From: Silene conica
Lineage: Eukaryota > Streptophyta > Magnoliopsida > Caryophyllales > Caryophyllaceae
Length of the DNA: 64,000 nt
Direction: 5' to 3'
NCBI GenBank assembly: GCA_029255685.2
Contig: CM055312.2
Coordinates: forward strand, 17,694,649-17,758,648
Part shown: one piece after another, positions 1 to 11,300 of the stretch
How the letters are laid out: every line of letters starts with the position of its first letter
How positions within the stretch are numbered: the first letter of the stretch is position 1
Made by a program: the position numbers and the translations under genes
The notes under the pieces: generated by a model
The model's input: the letters and a program-made list of their open reading frames with translations, nothing else
Database searches by the model: none
What the model was told of the DNA's origin: nothing

Positions 1-2175
1 GAAATCCAGGAGGTTGTTCAACAAATACTTCCTCTTGGAGATAGCCATTAAGAAATGCAGTCTTAACGTCCATCTGAAAAAGCATCATTCCCTTGTGTGC
101 TGCAAATGCAATGAGTAGTCTTATTGCCTCAAGACGAGCAACAGGAGCAAAGGTTTCGTCATAATCGATCCCTTCCTGTTGGTTGTATCCTTGAACTACT
201 AGTCTGGCCTTATTTCGCACAATGACTCCAGTGCCATCCAATTTGTTTCTGAATACCCATCTAGTTCCAATGACAGTTCTGTCCTTAGGTCGAGGAACAA
301 GATGCCAAACTTTGTTTCTTTCAAATTGCTGGAGTTCTTCTTGCATGGCAACTATCCAGTCTGGTTCTGCGAGAGCTTCCTTGATATTTGAAGGTTCAAT
401 GGTGGAGAGAAAGGAGTAGAATGAGCAAAAGTTATTTAAGCTCCTTCGAGTTTGAACTTCATCTGTCAGGCTTCCTATGACATTGTCCAAAGGATGAGAG
501 CCTTTGTATCTCCAGTTCCTTGATTGATCATTTGCATTCCCTGAACTTGACTCGGGATCTTGACTTGTTCCCCCTGAATCCAAACCTGGGTTTATAGTAG
601 GGTCAGGTATAACTCTGGCCTCTTCCCTTTGGTTTTGATTCAAATTTACAGCTTCATTAGCTGTAACTCTGGGTTCCAAGTCATTGGTTTGAGAGTTATC
701 TACAGTATCATCAACTGTAGTTTCATCTCTCGCACCATTTTCTCCCAAGTTGAGTTCATCATGAATTCCTTGAGGTTCTCCTTCTTCAATTTCCATTTCA
801 GGAGGATCTTCCCTTGATAACCTGAAATCAGGTTCGTCTAGGTTTTCCTCTATATCCTGTAATGGCTTATCGAAGACATTATTCTCATCAAAGATAACAT
901 GAATACTTTCCTCTATGCATAAAGTACGTTTGTTAAAAACTTTGTAGGCTTTACTATGATCTGAATATCCTATAAAGATTGCTTCATCACTTTTAGGGTC
1001 GAATTTGCTTAATTTGTTTTTACCATTGTTGTGAACAAAGCATTTACTACCAAAGCATCTTAAATGTGATATGTTTGGTTTGCGACCACGAAGAAGTTCA
1101 TAAGGAGTCTTTTTAAGGATAGGTCTAATCATAGCACGGTTATGAATATAGCAAGCTGTACTAATAGCCTCAGCCCAAAAGTTTCTAGGTAGGCCACTAT
1201 AAAGAAGCATTGTTCTAGCCATGTCTTCTAGGGTTCTGTTCATTCGTTCTACGACTCCATTTTGTTGTGGGGTTCTAGGGGCCGAGAAGTTATGACCAAC
1301 ACCATTGGTTTTACAGAACTCAATAAAAGCATGATTGTCGAACTCAGTTCCATGATCAGTACGGATTGTTACTAGGTTTGATTTATATTTGTTTTGGACA
1401 AGTTTCATGAGACTAACAAATTCATCGAAAGTTTCGTCTTTAGAGTGAAGAAAGATTGGCCAAACAAATCTAGAGTAATCATCAACTAGAACGAAAACGT
1501 ACCTGGAACCACCTCTGCTTCTTACCTTCATAGGGCCACATAGATCCATGTGTACTAGTTCAAGAGCTTGTTCTGTGCTTACCACTCTTTTTGGCTTAAA
1601 AGATGATCTGACGTGTTTACATCGTGCACATGTGTCACACATCTTTTCTTGATCAAATTTGATCTTTGGAAGACCTTCGACCAAGTCCCATCTTTTCAGC
1701 TTACTTAGAATAGGTGAGCTAATATGACCAAATCTCTTGTGCCATAGACATGGATCATCTAATGTTACTTTCATGCATGATAGAGAATCAGTAGGTACAG
1801 CATTTAAATCAATCATATAAACATTTTTCATTCTGTGACCTTCAAGTATTACTTTACTTGTGCCTTCTAAGATTATACGACATATATCTGAATGAAAGAC
1901 CACTTTATTTCCTTTATCACATAGTTGAGATATACTGATAAGATTATGTTTGAGACCACTTACAAGGTATACATCATTTATAGCATGGGAGGATGAAATA
2001 CCTATCTTACCAATTCCGATGATCTTTCCCTTTTTGTTATCACCGAATATGACTTTACCTCCGTCAAAAGGTTTTAGGGTTTGGAATAGGTTTACGTCGC
2101 CTGTCATATGTCTTGAGCATCCACTGTCGAGATACCATAGGTTATTTTCCTTGGCGACAAACTGCACAAATAATT

Positions 2176-4365
2176 TTAAAGACAGGATTTAGGTACCCAA
2201 GCATACTTGGGTCCTTTGTTGTTAGTAATCACAAATACATCTTCCTTTTTAACCCAGACTTGTCTTACATAGGTCTTTCTATATCGGTAGTGGTTGGGTT
2301 TTGATGTTCTTGTGTAGGTTTTAGTTTGGACTCTTGGTGACCATTTTTTGTGTGATGTTTGAGGAGTCTGTTTGGTTCTGTTTATCTTTTCTTCGTAGTC
2401 AAATGTCATGTCATAGAACCATCTGTGGTCAATGTTTCTTTCCTCAGTTTTGTCACCATCACTATCAGAGACAGAAATAGTGTCACTTGGAATTCCTAAG
2501 GATTTAACAAACTTAACTCCGGTTTTAAAATCTTGTGCGTGTTTCACACAGTTTTCTCGGAGGTGTCCAGTATGGCCACAATAAGTGCATATTAAATACT
2601 CAGGAAGGTCGGCATATTTCCTTCTTCTAAAGTCTCTATCTGTTGGACTTTGTTTACACTTTGAGTGATCCCTTCTTCCATAGTGACCTAAACCCATCTT
2701 CATGTTGTTGTCGGATTGTTCAGTTAGGAAGTTTAGAACGTTAGTGCTTCCTTCCCACTTATCGTGAACTTTCCGAGCATGAAGAAGGAGGTCTTTCAAG
2801 GAGTCTATTTCTTTCTTACATTCACTATGGTCAGTGTTGCTAGACTCTTTTAGGTTTTGAATGTCTTTATGGAAGTCAGACACAATTTTAGCATGTTCTT
2901 TCTTGATTTTAGATATACTGTATTCTAGATCCATGATTTTGCTTTCGAGAATCTCAACTTCTTCTTGATGAGTCTCATCTTCGACCATAGTCGAAGATTC
3001 TGACTTAAGCCGTTCATTAACCTTTCTTAATTCTGAAGTTATAGCTTCATTAGCTATAACTTTAGATTGAAGCTCTTTAATGTTGAGTTTTAGTTTTGAG
3101 GTTATAGCTTCATTAACTATAACTTTAGACTCAAGAACCTTTTTCTCAGACATAACTGTTTCCAACTTAGCATTTGCTTCAATGCTTATTTTGGATTTCA
3201 GTTTCTTAGCTTTGGCTTTCAGAAGTTGATTTTCCTCAGCAATATCGAGGATCTGCTCTTTCAAGTCATCTAACTCAAGACTTTGTTCATGACATTGGTC
3301 TAGGGTTTTCTCAAAATATTTAATTAGCATAGCTTTAGATAAGTTTTTAACTTGACTTTTGAGTTGAAGAAAATTTACCTCTTCGTCGTCGTCGTCTGAG
3401 TCTGATTCTCCAAGGAGACACATATTAGATGTTTCACCTTCATCATTGTTGTCTGAGATTAGATCTAGGCTGACGTTGCTTAGGCACAGGTTTGCTACCT
3501 CTTCTTCTTCAGAGTCCTCGTCATCTTCAGATTCTAATTCTCCCCAGCATGACGCAAGCATTACTTTCTTAAACTCTGTTTTGGTCTTTTCTCTTTTTGA
3601 CTTGTCTTTGATTTTGTCCCAACTTGGACAATCTTTGATCATGTGGTCTTGTTGTCCACACTTGAAACATCCTCTTTTGAAGAATGTTTGTTTGGAGTCA
3701 GTTTTCTTTTTGTCGAACGTTTTGTTGTTAGAGTTTTTGTATCTACCTTTGAAAACTGCTTTCTTAAATCGTCTAGCGAATAGAACTGTTTCATCCTCAA
3801 GTTCTTCTTCGCTTACTTCGCTTGTGGAGGCTTGTAAAGCGACGCCCTTTCCTTGGGGATTATCATCGTTTTTATTTAGTATGATCTCGTGTGCCATTAA
3901 GGATCCAATCAATTCTTGGTAAGTGATTTTAGATAAATCACGTGCTTCCTCTATGGCCGTGACCTTAGGTTGCCACTTTTTGGTGAGACTCCTAAGAATC
4001 TTACGAATGATATCCTCAGAATCGATCTTTTTGCCAAGGTTCCGCAGTTCATTAATAATACAAGAAAATCGTGCAGACATGCTATCAATAGATTCATTCT
4101 TTTCCATATTGAAAAGTTCATATCTTTGAACGAGCAAGTCTATACGATGTTTCCTGACTGCGGATGTTCCTTCATAAGCAAGTTCGAGACTATCCCATAT
4201 TTCCTTAGCGGAACTACAGGATGAGAATCTATCGAATTCTGAGGTTATCATACCGTTCTGTAGGAGGCTCATGGCCTTAGAGTTTTTCTCTGCAATTTTG
4301 TAGTCACTTTCCACATAATCGCTTTCCATCTTTTCATAGGTTGTTCCATTGGCGGCGGCGACCAA
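2176..4365 (-). CDS. gag: Copia gag polyprotein with coiled coil and two CCHC zinc knuckles
   Basis: A 729-residue open frame belonging to the copia element around it. Gag proteins form the virus-like particle and bind the element RNA. The N-terminal half carries the copia gag (UBN2-type) domain, seen in the stretch about the [14 protein letters not shown] motif. A first CCHC zinc knuckle reads [14 protein letters not shown] (near residue 235) and a second reads [14 protein letters not shown] (near residue 595). Between them lie acidic runs ([11 protein letters not shown]) and a long heptad-rich, Lys/Glu/Leu-rich segment that should form a coiled coil; this is typical of SIRE/Maximus gags. 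Upstream sequence to about 4500 encodes further gag-like residues (HLKCPIFDGKNYSLWKNMM), so the frame shown is the main part of gag rather than all of it. Protease and integrase follow downstream on the same strand. Confidence 0.85.
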   Translation of the reverse strand: MVAAANGTTYEKMESDYVESDYKIAEKNSKAMSLLQNGMITSEFDRFSSCSSAKEIWDSLELAYEGTSAVRKHRIDLLVQRYELFNMEKNESIDSMSARFSCIINELRNLGKKIDSEDIIRKILRSLTKKWQPKVTAIEEARDLSKITYQELIGSLMAHEIILNKNDDNPQGKGVALQASTSEVSEEELEDETVLFARRFKKAVFKGRYKNSNNKTFDKKKTDSKQTFFKRGCFKCGQQDHMIKDCPSWDKIKDKSKREKTKTEFKKVMLASCWGELESEDDEDSEEEEVANLCLSNVSLDLISDNNDEGETSNMCLLGESDSDDDDEEVNFLQLKSQVKNLSKAMLIKYFEKTLDQCHEQSLELDDLKEQILDIAEENQLLKAKAKKLKSKISIEANAKLETVMSEKKVLESKVIVNEAITSKLKLNIKELQSKVIANEAITSELRKVNERLKSESSTMVEDETHQEEVEILESKIMDLEYSISKIKKEHAKIVSDFHKDIQNLKESSNTDHSECKKEIDSLKDLLLHARKVHDKWEGSTNVLNFLTEQSDNNMKMGLGHYGRRDHSKCKQSPTDRDFRRRKYADLPEYLICTYCGHTGHLRENCVKHAQDFKTGVKFVKSLGIPSDTISVSDSDGDKTEERNIDHRWFYDMTFDYEEKINRTKQTPQTSHKKWSPRVQTKTYTRTSKPNHYRYRKTYVRQVWVKKEDVFVITNNKGPKYAWVPKSCL

Positions 4366-4572
4366 GATCTTCTTTGGTCCAGTTTGGATGATCTTCCAAC
4401 ATTCTCAATCACAACCCTTGATGTAATGAGTCATCATATTTTTCCATAAACTATAGTTTTTGCCATCGAAGATAGGGCACTTGAGATGCTTGGAATCCAT
4501 TGAAGAAAGAGTATATAATATAGAATCAATAGAAGGATCAAAACTCACGCGGCTAGGCGATCAAGAGCACGA

Positions 4573-4585
4573 GGCTCTGATACCA
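4573..4585 (-). promoter_or_regulatory. Primer binding site, initiator Met tRNA type
   Basis: The minus strand reads TGGTATCAGAGCC directly inside the LTR. This is the standard plant LTR-retrotransposon primer site complementary to the 3' end of tRNA-iMet. Confidence 0.85.
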
Positions 4586-4587
4586 AT

Positions 4588-6027
4588 TGAAGAGTCTATT
4601 GATATAATATACTCAAGAAGGGGGGGGTTGAATTGAGTATGCCTTCTTTTTAAATCTTCTTTGATGCGTGTATGGTTGTATGATGATCTTTGAGTAGAGC
4701 AAATAATAAAGAGAGACACAATATTTTTGAAGTGGTTCAGTCTCACACTCTGAGACCTACGTCCACTATTCTCGATTAATAAAGTTAGTACCAACTCTGG
4801 ATTACAATTTTATCAACCCTACTCGTGCGACTTTGATGTTAGTCACAACTCAATCTAGATACCGTTAAATATCTAGCTACGACAAATACCGTTAAATATT
4901 TGTCTTACAATGAGTACCGCTAAATACTCGTTCTATCTTACGTTAATAAGATAAAGTCTTCAATGTTTTCTTGGTGTTACAATCTTGAATGAATAAGATC
5001 AATGCTTGAGCACTTGAATCTTGAATCGGATATGACAATGATAAGCTCGAACTTGAAGAATATATGAACGGCGGTTTCTCTTGATTTGCGTGTAGATATG
5101 TGTGTGTGTTTCGTGTAGTTTAATGTATCATGGTAGTCTATTTATATAGAATATGTATCTAGGTAATTCAAACCCTAGATGATTTAGGAATATTACTTAA
5201 ACTAGAATACTAGTCTTTTAGTAATACTACCTTAAATCTAATCTTAATATATTTAGGAAAGATATAATAATATACTATATGTATTATATAAGGAATCAAT
5301 TTCCTAATTCATATTTAGGAAAGATCTTTATTTAATAAACAATTAGTATCCTTATTAAATCAACTTCCTAAACCATGTCAAAGATAATAAAATATATTAC
5401 CATAATATAATCTTAGTTTGTTTTAGGATATTAAATAAATACATAATATTTACTTAATTTAATCCTATACGATTTATGGTAATGTGGCATATCACACGTT
5501 TCCAAAAATCGAAACAAGCTTTATCTAGATTATATATATTTGACAATAAAAATCATATAAAAATCCTTAGTTTATTTTAGTAATAAATAATTATCTCATA
5601 AGACAATTATTTATTCCTTATTTAACTTAAAGATATTTTATATAATCCTATTAAGATTAACAATTCTATTTATTAAAATAGAATACCAATTAAACACTAA
5701 TTCTACACGACACTAATATAGAAACAATCGTTTCAACTCAAACACATATATATTCCGATCATTTCTTCATGATATAGAGTTATAGATACGAGCTATAACT
5801 TGAATCCATCTTGTACTAAAGCTATAGTTGATGAATATAACTTTAGTTCATTATGCGCGCTTGCGATCTTCTATCAATCTTCGACTTAGTCAATTCATTG
5901 ACTAACATGCTTGAATCTTTTATACTTGATTGATTAGACCTTGTTACTAATGTTCTGTACACTTAGCACACGATTATACATACGAGTATATAATATATAA
6001 ATAGCTAGACTTGTCATTATCAAAACA
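4588..6027 (-). repeat. 5' LTR of the copia element
   Basis: On the minus strand the LTR begins TGTTTTGATAATGACAAG at 6027 and ends CTTCA at 4588, next to the primer binding site, separated by a 2-base spacer. TG...CA termini are present. Length is 1,440 bp, long for copia but usual for SIRE/Maximus. The partner LTR lies outside the window to the left. Confidence 0.85.
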
Positions 6028-7219
6028 TAAACATATATACTATATATATATTTGAATATATGGTTCAACATACTTCGAATTTCATTTTAACCCACAATAA
6101 ACTATACTAACGAACTCATATTCTCATATTGCACTTGCATTATTTTTAACCTGCTAACCCAGGTTAAAATGCTAATATGGGTCCTAATTTTGGTTTATAG
6201 AACATTAACCCTCCATCAACAATATCGACATATTAATCTTGCACCATAAACATTATAAATCCATATTTGACCACTTTATCACCACCAGCACATCCAACAG
6301 TACCATCACTTCTCCACGTTGTCCATCACCACCACCACCACCACAACCCCTTCCCCTTCATCCCGTACGCACCACACCACCGAAAAAATGGAACACTTCG
6401 AATTGGGATGATCTAAAAAATGCAGAAAACGGCAAACAATAATTGCAAGACTCTAACCTCAAATTGAGGGTCCTTTATGGGGAACTAAATGAAGACAAGA
6501 TCTGGAAATGCAGACATCAAAATAAGCCAAATTTATTGCAAAATATCCATCTTTATTAGGATAAAGAAATACTGAAAGAAAACAAACAAATGAAGAAAAT
6601 GGTGCACGCTTTTAGCCTCCGTGAACCACCGAATCATTTGCTTATCCTCTCACGCTGGAGCAGGCTCCTCCGATAGCAATACTGTTGTTACCATTTCAAT
6701 TTGGGGGCAAATTTTAGTTAAGATTTGGTCGGTTGTAGGGTGTTTTCGTGTTGGTGCTAGTTTGGTCGTCGGAGTTGAAGCGAATGGTCCGGCAAAGTGG
6801 GCATATGTGTTGTGGTGGTTATGGCGGTGTTAATATGGTGAGGAGTAAGGTGTGGTTGAATAAGCTACTGAAGGAGTAATAAAATTTTTATTATAAATTA
6901 AAGGTAGGATTCTAATTAATGGCCAATTAAAGGGTCGATTATTAACAGGCTAAACAAGTAGCCGGTTGTCGAGTCTATTATGAGAAGATGGGATGAATAG
7001 TATAGTTTATTGTGAGTTAAAATACAATTTGGAGTATTATGAGAAGACCACCCATAGTACGGAGTATTGTTGTTAAATAATCTTATCTTATACTATACCT
7101 CAGGTAACTGAGATGGTAATGTCCTCATAGTCTGATGGTCCTAACTAAAGGCCTTGGGTTATGAGGGTGTTACATTAAGGGTTGTCTCATTTATCGTTGA
7201 TGGCTCATGTGTGGTTAAT
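6028..7219. other. Unassigned AT-rich stretch, no supported gene
   Basis: Short open frames occur (for example 6239-6442, with a CCA-rich tract giving His/Pro runs), but none resembles a known protein. No terminal repeats or target-site duplication were found. From about 7090 the sequence may already belong to the LTR fragment that follows. Confidence 0.5.
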
Positions 7220-8340
7220 GAGTCGATTAACGATAATGTTAGCTAGGATTGTGATTTGATAACGGTTATGTTATCTTAAGTTGAGTCGGGTTACGGTTAT
7301 GTTGCCTTGCTTGTGATTGGGCGACGGTTATATCATCCCAAATTGTGTTGGTAACAGTTATGTTGCCTTTTTCTGTGAATAGATAGTGGTTGTAGGATTT
7401 GTGTATCATTGTAATGAACTAATGCCGCCCAAGTTATGGGATTTTAGCTATGTTCGAGATTGATTGGAGGTCGTGTGTTTCAGCGCTCCGGTCCTCGTGT
7501 GTCGTTCGGTGTCGTAGTTACATCGAGAGGTCTGGCCAGGTCTTAGGCAAATAGTCAGCGGTTACGCTATACATAGTTTCGTAGGTCGTGCATTTCAGCG
7601 CGCCGGTAGTTGGAGGTCGTGCGGAAGCGCTTCCGTCGTTGGAGGTCGTGCTTATGCGCTTCATTAGTCAGAGGTCGTGCTTATGCACTCTGATGACGTT
7701 TATTCAATTCTTGGTTGTTGTTGTTTGTGTGATTGGACATGCCACCTAGTTTTTGGCCTCTGAGTTTATCACTTGGTTGATTACCTGATTTTGATATCAT
7801 TTCATATATTGATATTGATTCTGTTTCACATGTTGGTTCATGCTGTTTTCACATGTTTTGACTTATCGTTCACGCGTATCATGTTGATTATGTTTGGGAA
7901 TCCATATATGATTGTTTCTTAAATTATATACATATTCATATATATAAGATGATTTGTATTACTGTTTACATGTTTCCTGACAAAAAGTGGCTGGGAGAAC
8001 CTCGAGTTATTCCTCACTGATTGTGGCGTACATGTTTCACGTATGTAGGTTTGTGCTGTTTGGGGAAGACGTGTGGCTAGCGAGCATTGTTGATCATTCG
8101 ACATCTACCCTTACGCTTAGTTTAGACTTTTGTTTATGTTGTTATCGTGGGATACATTATCCCTTGTTTATTTAAGTATTCTTGTATAATTAATATTTTT
8201 CTTATTAGTTTTAGCTTTCCGCATGTTATTTGATATTCCGCGAAAGAGTTTTAATAAATATGTCGAAAAGTTTTTAAAAGTATCGTATTTCCGCTGCAAA
8301 TTTCTTGTTTATCTTTATGCTATATTGCGGGGTGTCACAA
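7220..8340 (+). mobile_element. Ty3/gypsy LTR fragment (solo or partial LTR)
   Basis: The segment ends GCGGGGTGTCACA with no primer binding site behind it. Positions about 8012-8085 (ACTGATTGTGGCGTACATG, then a GTAGGT, then GGCTAGCGAGC) match in the same order a block in the LTRs of the TR-GAG array, read on their minus strand. This suggests a distant relative of the same gypsy lineage, inserted in the opposite orientation. Two internal repeat families are visible: four spaced copies of an ACGGTTATGTT motif (about 7262-7370) and a unit of about 29 bp beginning GGTCGTGC (7582-7700). The left boundary is uncertain. Confidence 0.6.
7582..7700 (+). repeat. About 29-bp tandem repeat, four diverged copies
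   Basis: Successive units begin near 7582, 7612, 7641 and 7670 and share the core GAGGTCGTGC followed by a TATGCGC-like half. A further related copy lies near 7465. It sits inside the gypsy LTR fragment. Confidence 0.7.
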
Positions 8341-9016
8341 CATAGATAAGTTTGAGGTTAAAAAAGGTCATACGTATTCGGGAATTTAACTACTAATTTA
8401 TTAATTAAACTCTTTTCTAATAACTTAGCTACTAACTTATTAATCAAAAGGATTAACAATCATAATAAAATAAAAGACATAATTAACAATAGGAAAGATG
8501 AATAAAGATTGAATGATCAATAAGTGAGAAAGATTAATAAGAATACTGTAGTAATGGAAGAATAAAGCTTGCAAATCCGAAGAAATAACAAAAGTCGATT
8601 AACCATGGTTTATTACTAAGTTACTTAGTATACAAAAATTGTTAACTACTAAGGATTGTTAGTAATACTACAAATATTATCAAGGGTAGATTTTATTAGT
8701 ATCTAGTTAATATTAGTAAAATCATTTGGGTTTTTATTCTTGGGTGCAACTTGAAGGAGGCTTTCTTCTTGAAGGTTTTATAGGAGGTTCATCCATCTTC
8801 ATTAAGCTCAAGAACAAGCTAGATAGGTAGTCTAGTTTATGCCCTTACTTACCTTAATATCAATGTAAGGAAAATGGTATCAATGTAAGGAAAATGGTCT
8901 TTCCTTAATCTTTTTATGCTTATATATTTTTATGCATTTACATAGATCACTAAAATAGTAAATTATGAGATAGTTTATTTTTATTAGAGTGTCTAACTAA
9001 GATCTATCATCTTACA
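8341..9016. other. Unassigned spacer between two LTR pieces
   Basis: AT-rich, no coding signal. Contains a 20-bp direct duplication (ATCAATGTAAGGAAAATGGT, about 8859-8899). It abuts the partial LTR of the TR-GAG array at 9017. I see no terminal repeats of its own. Confidence 0.5.
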
Positions 9017-9481
9017 TAATTTCGAGTAAACCTCAAAACAGCCCCGAAATCAAATTTGACGAAACGGAAATTGAAAAAGATAGAAAGAACGGAAATGAAG
9101 AGATGAAAGCGTAGGCGAAAACCTTGCGTCAATCGGAGTTGAAATGAGTAAATGGATGATGATTTTGTGAAGTGGAAATGAGTAACAATGGAGGAACAAA
9201 TGTTACTGTATCTTATTTTTGAGGAGATGAGAGTGACGTTGGAATTGAGAAGGAGGTGTCCTTATATTGACTTGAGTCGGGTTTCCAAAATGTACGGGGC
9301 GGAAAATCTTAAAACGGAGTTTACCAAGTAAACGTGGAAGCTTTAAATTAAACAAACTCAAGACGGAACTTAACGACATTTCTTAAAATAAAACTTACGA
9401 ATTATAATTAAAATATTATTAAATCCCGAAAACTACTTTATATTATTAAAATATACTTTTATAAAAATACGGAATGTTACA
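9017..9481 (-). repeat. Partial LTR copy, left end of the TR-GAG array
   Basis: These 465 bp match 13560-14024 and 18114-18578 nearly base for base, starting at TAATTTCGAGTAAACC and ending in ATGTTACA. The sequence to the left of 9017 is unrelated to the LTR. Confidence 0.9.
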
Positions 9482-10052
9482 ATCACCCCATCTTTTAAAA
9501 AGTTTCGTCCTCGAAACTTGAAAGCAGTTACAAGGACCACATTAACAACTAAAACTTTCACAGAAACCTTGATATACAAAAACTTAGATTTCTTTCCAAA
9601 AATCTCAGAAGTAAAAACCATAGTCCAGCCTCCATCAAGGAACGTTTGGGTTCTCGTTGCGCATTCAAGAACCTGACATTCTAATCCGAAGGCAAAACCA
9701 CGATGAAAATCAGTGAAAGGTTTCAAAATTTAGATCGATCCGGTGTTGATAGGCATAGTACAGGTTATCAGACGTCTCCAATAACGAGTTCAAATGGCAA
9801 ATCAACGCTGAAATCCATCAAAGTTGTAAAATTATCCAACTTCTTAAAACCAGTTTGTTCTAAAATCACCCTTTTTAGATCTTTTAAACCTTTGAACGAA
9901 TAAAAATTGTAAAACGAAAGAGGTTTACAACCACTAAAAAGGGAGGGAATTCCAAAGAAGTCACAACGAGCAGAAAAGGAAGCGGTTAAAGGGAGGAAAT
10001 TTCAGTGAGAGACATGAAAGAAGAACAAGGTTGAGCTCAAGACAACGCTTTA

Positions 10053-11135
10053 TCAGCAAAATGAAAACATCAATGGAGACATACCGGTGACCAGGTGAGG
10101 GTAAGCCTCGACTGCAGCACGACTCATCACGTACACGGTACCCTTGGGCTTCGGTCTCTGAACGGCACCAGCAGCAGTAGCAGCTCTACCAGCGACAACC
10201 TTCCTCTCAGGGCACTTAAAGGAGCGATGTCCGGTCTTGTTGCAAGCAAAGCAGGTGTAGGGGTCGCCGTTGCAGTCAACTCCAAGGTGAAGATCCTTAT
10301 GACACTTGAAACACTTCAGAGGAGCATTAGGTACAGGCACCGGGTCCTTGACCTTTGATGGGTAGAACCTCTTAAACTGAGGTAACGGAGGATCAGGTGA
10401 AGGATCAAAAGGTCTCTTCTCAAGGGGAAAAGTCTGTGAAAAAAAGGGAGCAGAAGAAGAAGCTCTAGTCTCAGCATCTATGGCTCGGATGGAACTCTCC
10501 GCCCAAATAGCATCATCATAAACCTCTACGAAAGAAGTCGAATCACGGCGGACCATACTCTCGATGCGTGGCCCCAACTTCCCTCGATAGAAGTAAACTC
10601 TCTCAGCCTCATCCCTCACAAATCTCGAGGCAAAATGGGCAAGCTGATTGAACTTGTCGGTGTACTCCTGAACGGACATCTTACCCTGCTTCAAGTCCAT
10701 GAACTTCTTAAGCCTCTGTGATCTAAGCTCCTTAGGATAAAATCTCGTCTCGAGCTTATCCTTAAAAGCCTCCCAGTCAAATAAAGGGTCAAGAATGAAA
10801 GTCGGTCCGGTCAATGCCCACCATCTATCGGCTTCTAAGGTCAAAAAGTGAGTGGCTAGCCGCACTCTATCCTCTCTGACTACCGAATACATGGTGAAGC
10901 TTTTCTCCATCTCACGGAACCATTCAGAAAGGGCAACAGGATCAACTTCGCCTCCATAAGTCTTCACGTGGCTCCTGGACATCTGTGATGCTATCCAAGA
11001 GAAGCTACCGAGTCGGTTGGCCTCATTGCCTGGCGGATGAGGTGGAAGAGCAGTCTCAGCCTGACGCCTCTGGTTCTCAAGCAACTGATGAAGTGCTTGC
11101 ATTATAGTATTCTCAGCAGCAGTGGGTCTCACCAT
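10053..11135 (-). CDS. gag: Gag protein, left unit of the TR-GAG array
   Basis: 360 residues. A Retrotrans_gag (gypsy-type) domain spans roughly residues 60-215, with typical phrases WFREMEKSF, ATHFLTLEADRWW and SVQEYTDKFNQLA. Two CCHC zinc knuckles follow: CFKCHKDLHLGVDC (275-288) and CFACNKTGHRSFKC (295-308). A basic linker and a short C-terminal tail end the frame where protease would begin in a complete gypsy element. The start is the ATG of MVRPTA, about 150 bp downstream of the primer binding site on the minus strand. In the family gag builds particles and packages RNA. Its open state, close to identical in both units, suggests the product was useful until recently, perhaps for packaging with a partner's pol (inference). 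Confidence 0.9.
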   Translation of the reverse strand: MVRPTAAENTIMQALHQLLENQRRQAETALPPHPPGNEANRLGSFSWIASQMSRSHVKTYGGEVDPVALSEWFREMEKSFTMYSVVREDRVRLATHFLTLEADRWWALTGPTFILDPLFDWEAFKDKLETRFYPKELRSQRLKKFMDLKQGKMSVQEYTDKFNQLAHFASRFVRDEAERVYFYRGKLGPRIESMVRRDSTSFVEVYDDAIWAESSIRAIDAETRASSSAPFFSQTFPLEKRPFDPSPDPPLPQFKRFYPSKVKDPVPVPNAPLKCFKCHKDLHLGVDCNGDPYTCFACNKTGHRSFKCPERKVVAGRAATAAGAVQRPKPKGTVYVMSRAAVEAYPHLVTGMSPLMFSFC

Positions 11136-11286
11136 CCTTCAAAAGAGAAAACTGTGTTACCTTAACAATTACCAAGTACAAACAGTCTACCACTTGTCCT
11201 TAGGTCTACCCAAATCTCTCATTCATTATTCAAGTTTTTGGTCAAGTTAAGTTTGGGGATTACATGAGTGCATCGGGAGCGATAAC

Positions 11287-11298
11287 GCTCTTATACCA
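11287..11298 (-). promoter_or_regulatory. Primer binding site, left TR-GAG unit
   Basis: Equivalent position in the left unit, two bases inside the middle LTR. It is the tRNA-iMet type site and closely matches the right-unit copy. Confidence 0.75.
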
Positions 11299-11300
11299 AC

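Larger units (their letters stand above)
1..6027 (-). mobile_element. Ty1/copia LTR retrotransposon, SIRE/Maximus-like, cut by the left window edge
   Basis: Read on the minus strand the order is LTR (6027-4588), primer binding site (4585-4573, matching TGGTATCAGAGCC), gag (about 4500-2176), then pol with protease region, integrase (about 1760-900) and the start of reverse transcriptase running off position 1. The pol translation shows the copia integrase zinc region (CDTCARCKH), the integrase phrase [14 protein letters not shown] and the RT phrase [16 protein letters not shown]. Gene order integrase before RT is diagnostic for Ty1/copia; the long gag with coiled coil and two zinc knuckles and the 1.44-kb LTR suggest the SIRE/Maximus lineage (inference). 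About one break is visible in the part seen; pol otherwise reads open as far as the edge. Only one LTR is inside the window, so no LTR-based age is possible. Confidence 0.93.

Noticed and set aside
6239-6442. 67-codon frame with His/Pro runs
   Set aside because: Driven by a CCA repeat, with no similarity or gene structure seen.
9433-9726. Minus-strand 97-codon frame, repeated at 13976-14269
   Set aside because: It bridges the LTR end and the pre-LTR region. It is conserved because the array is young, and another frame there looks like the pol tail.
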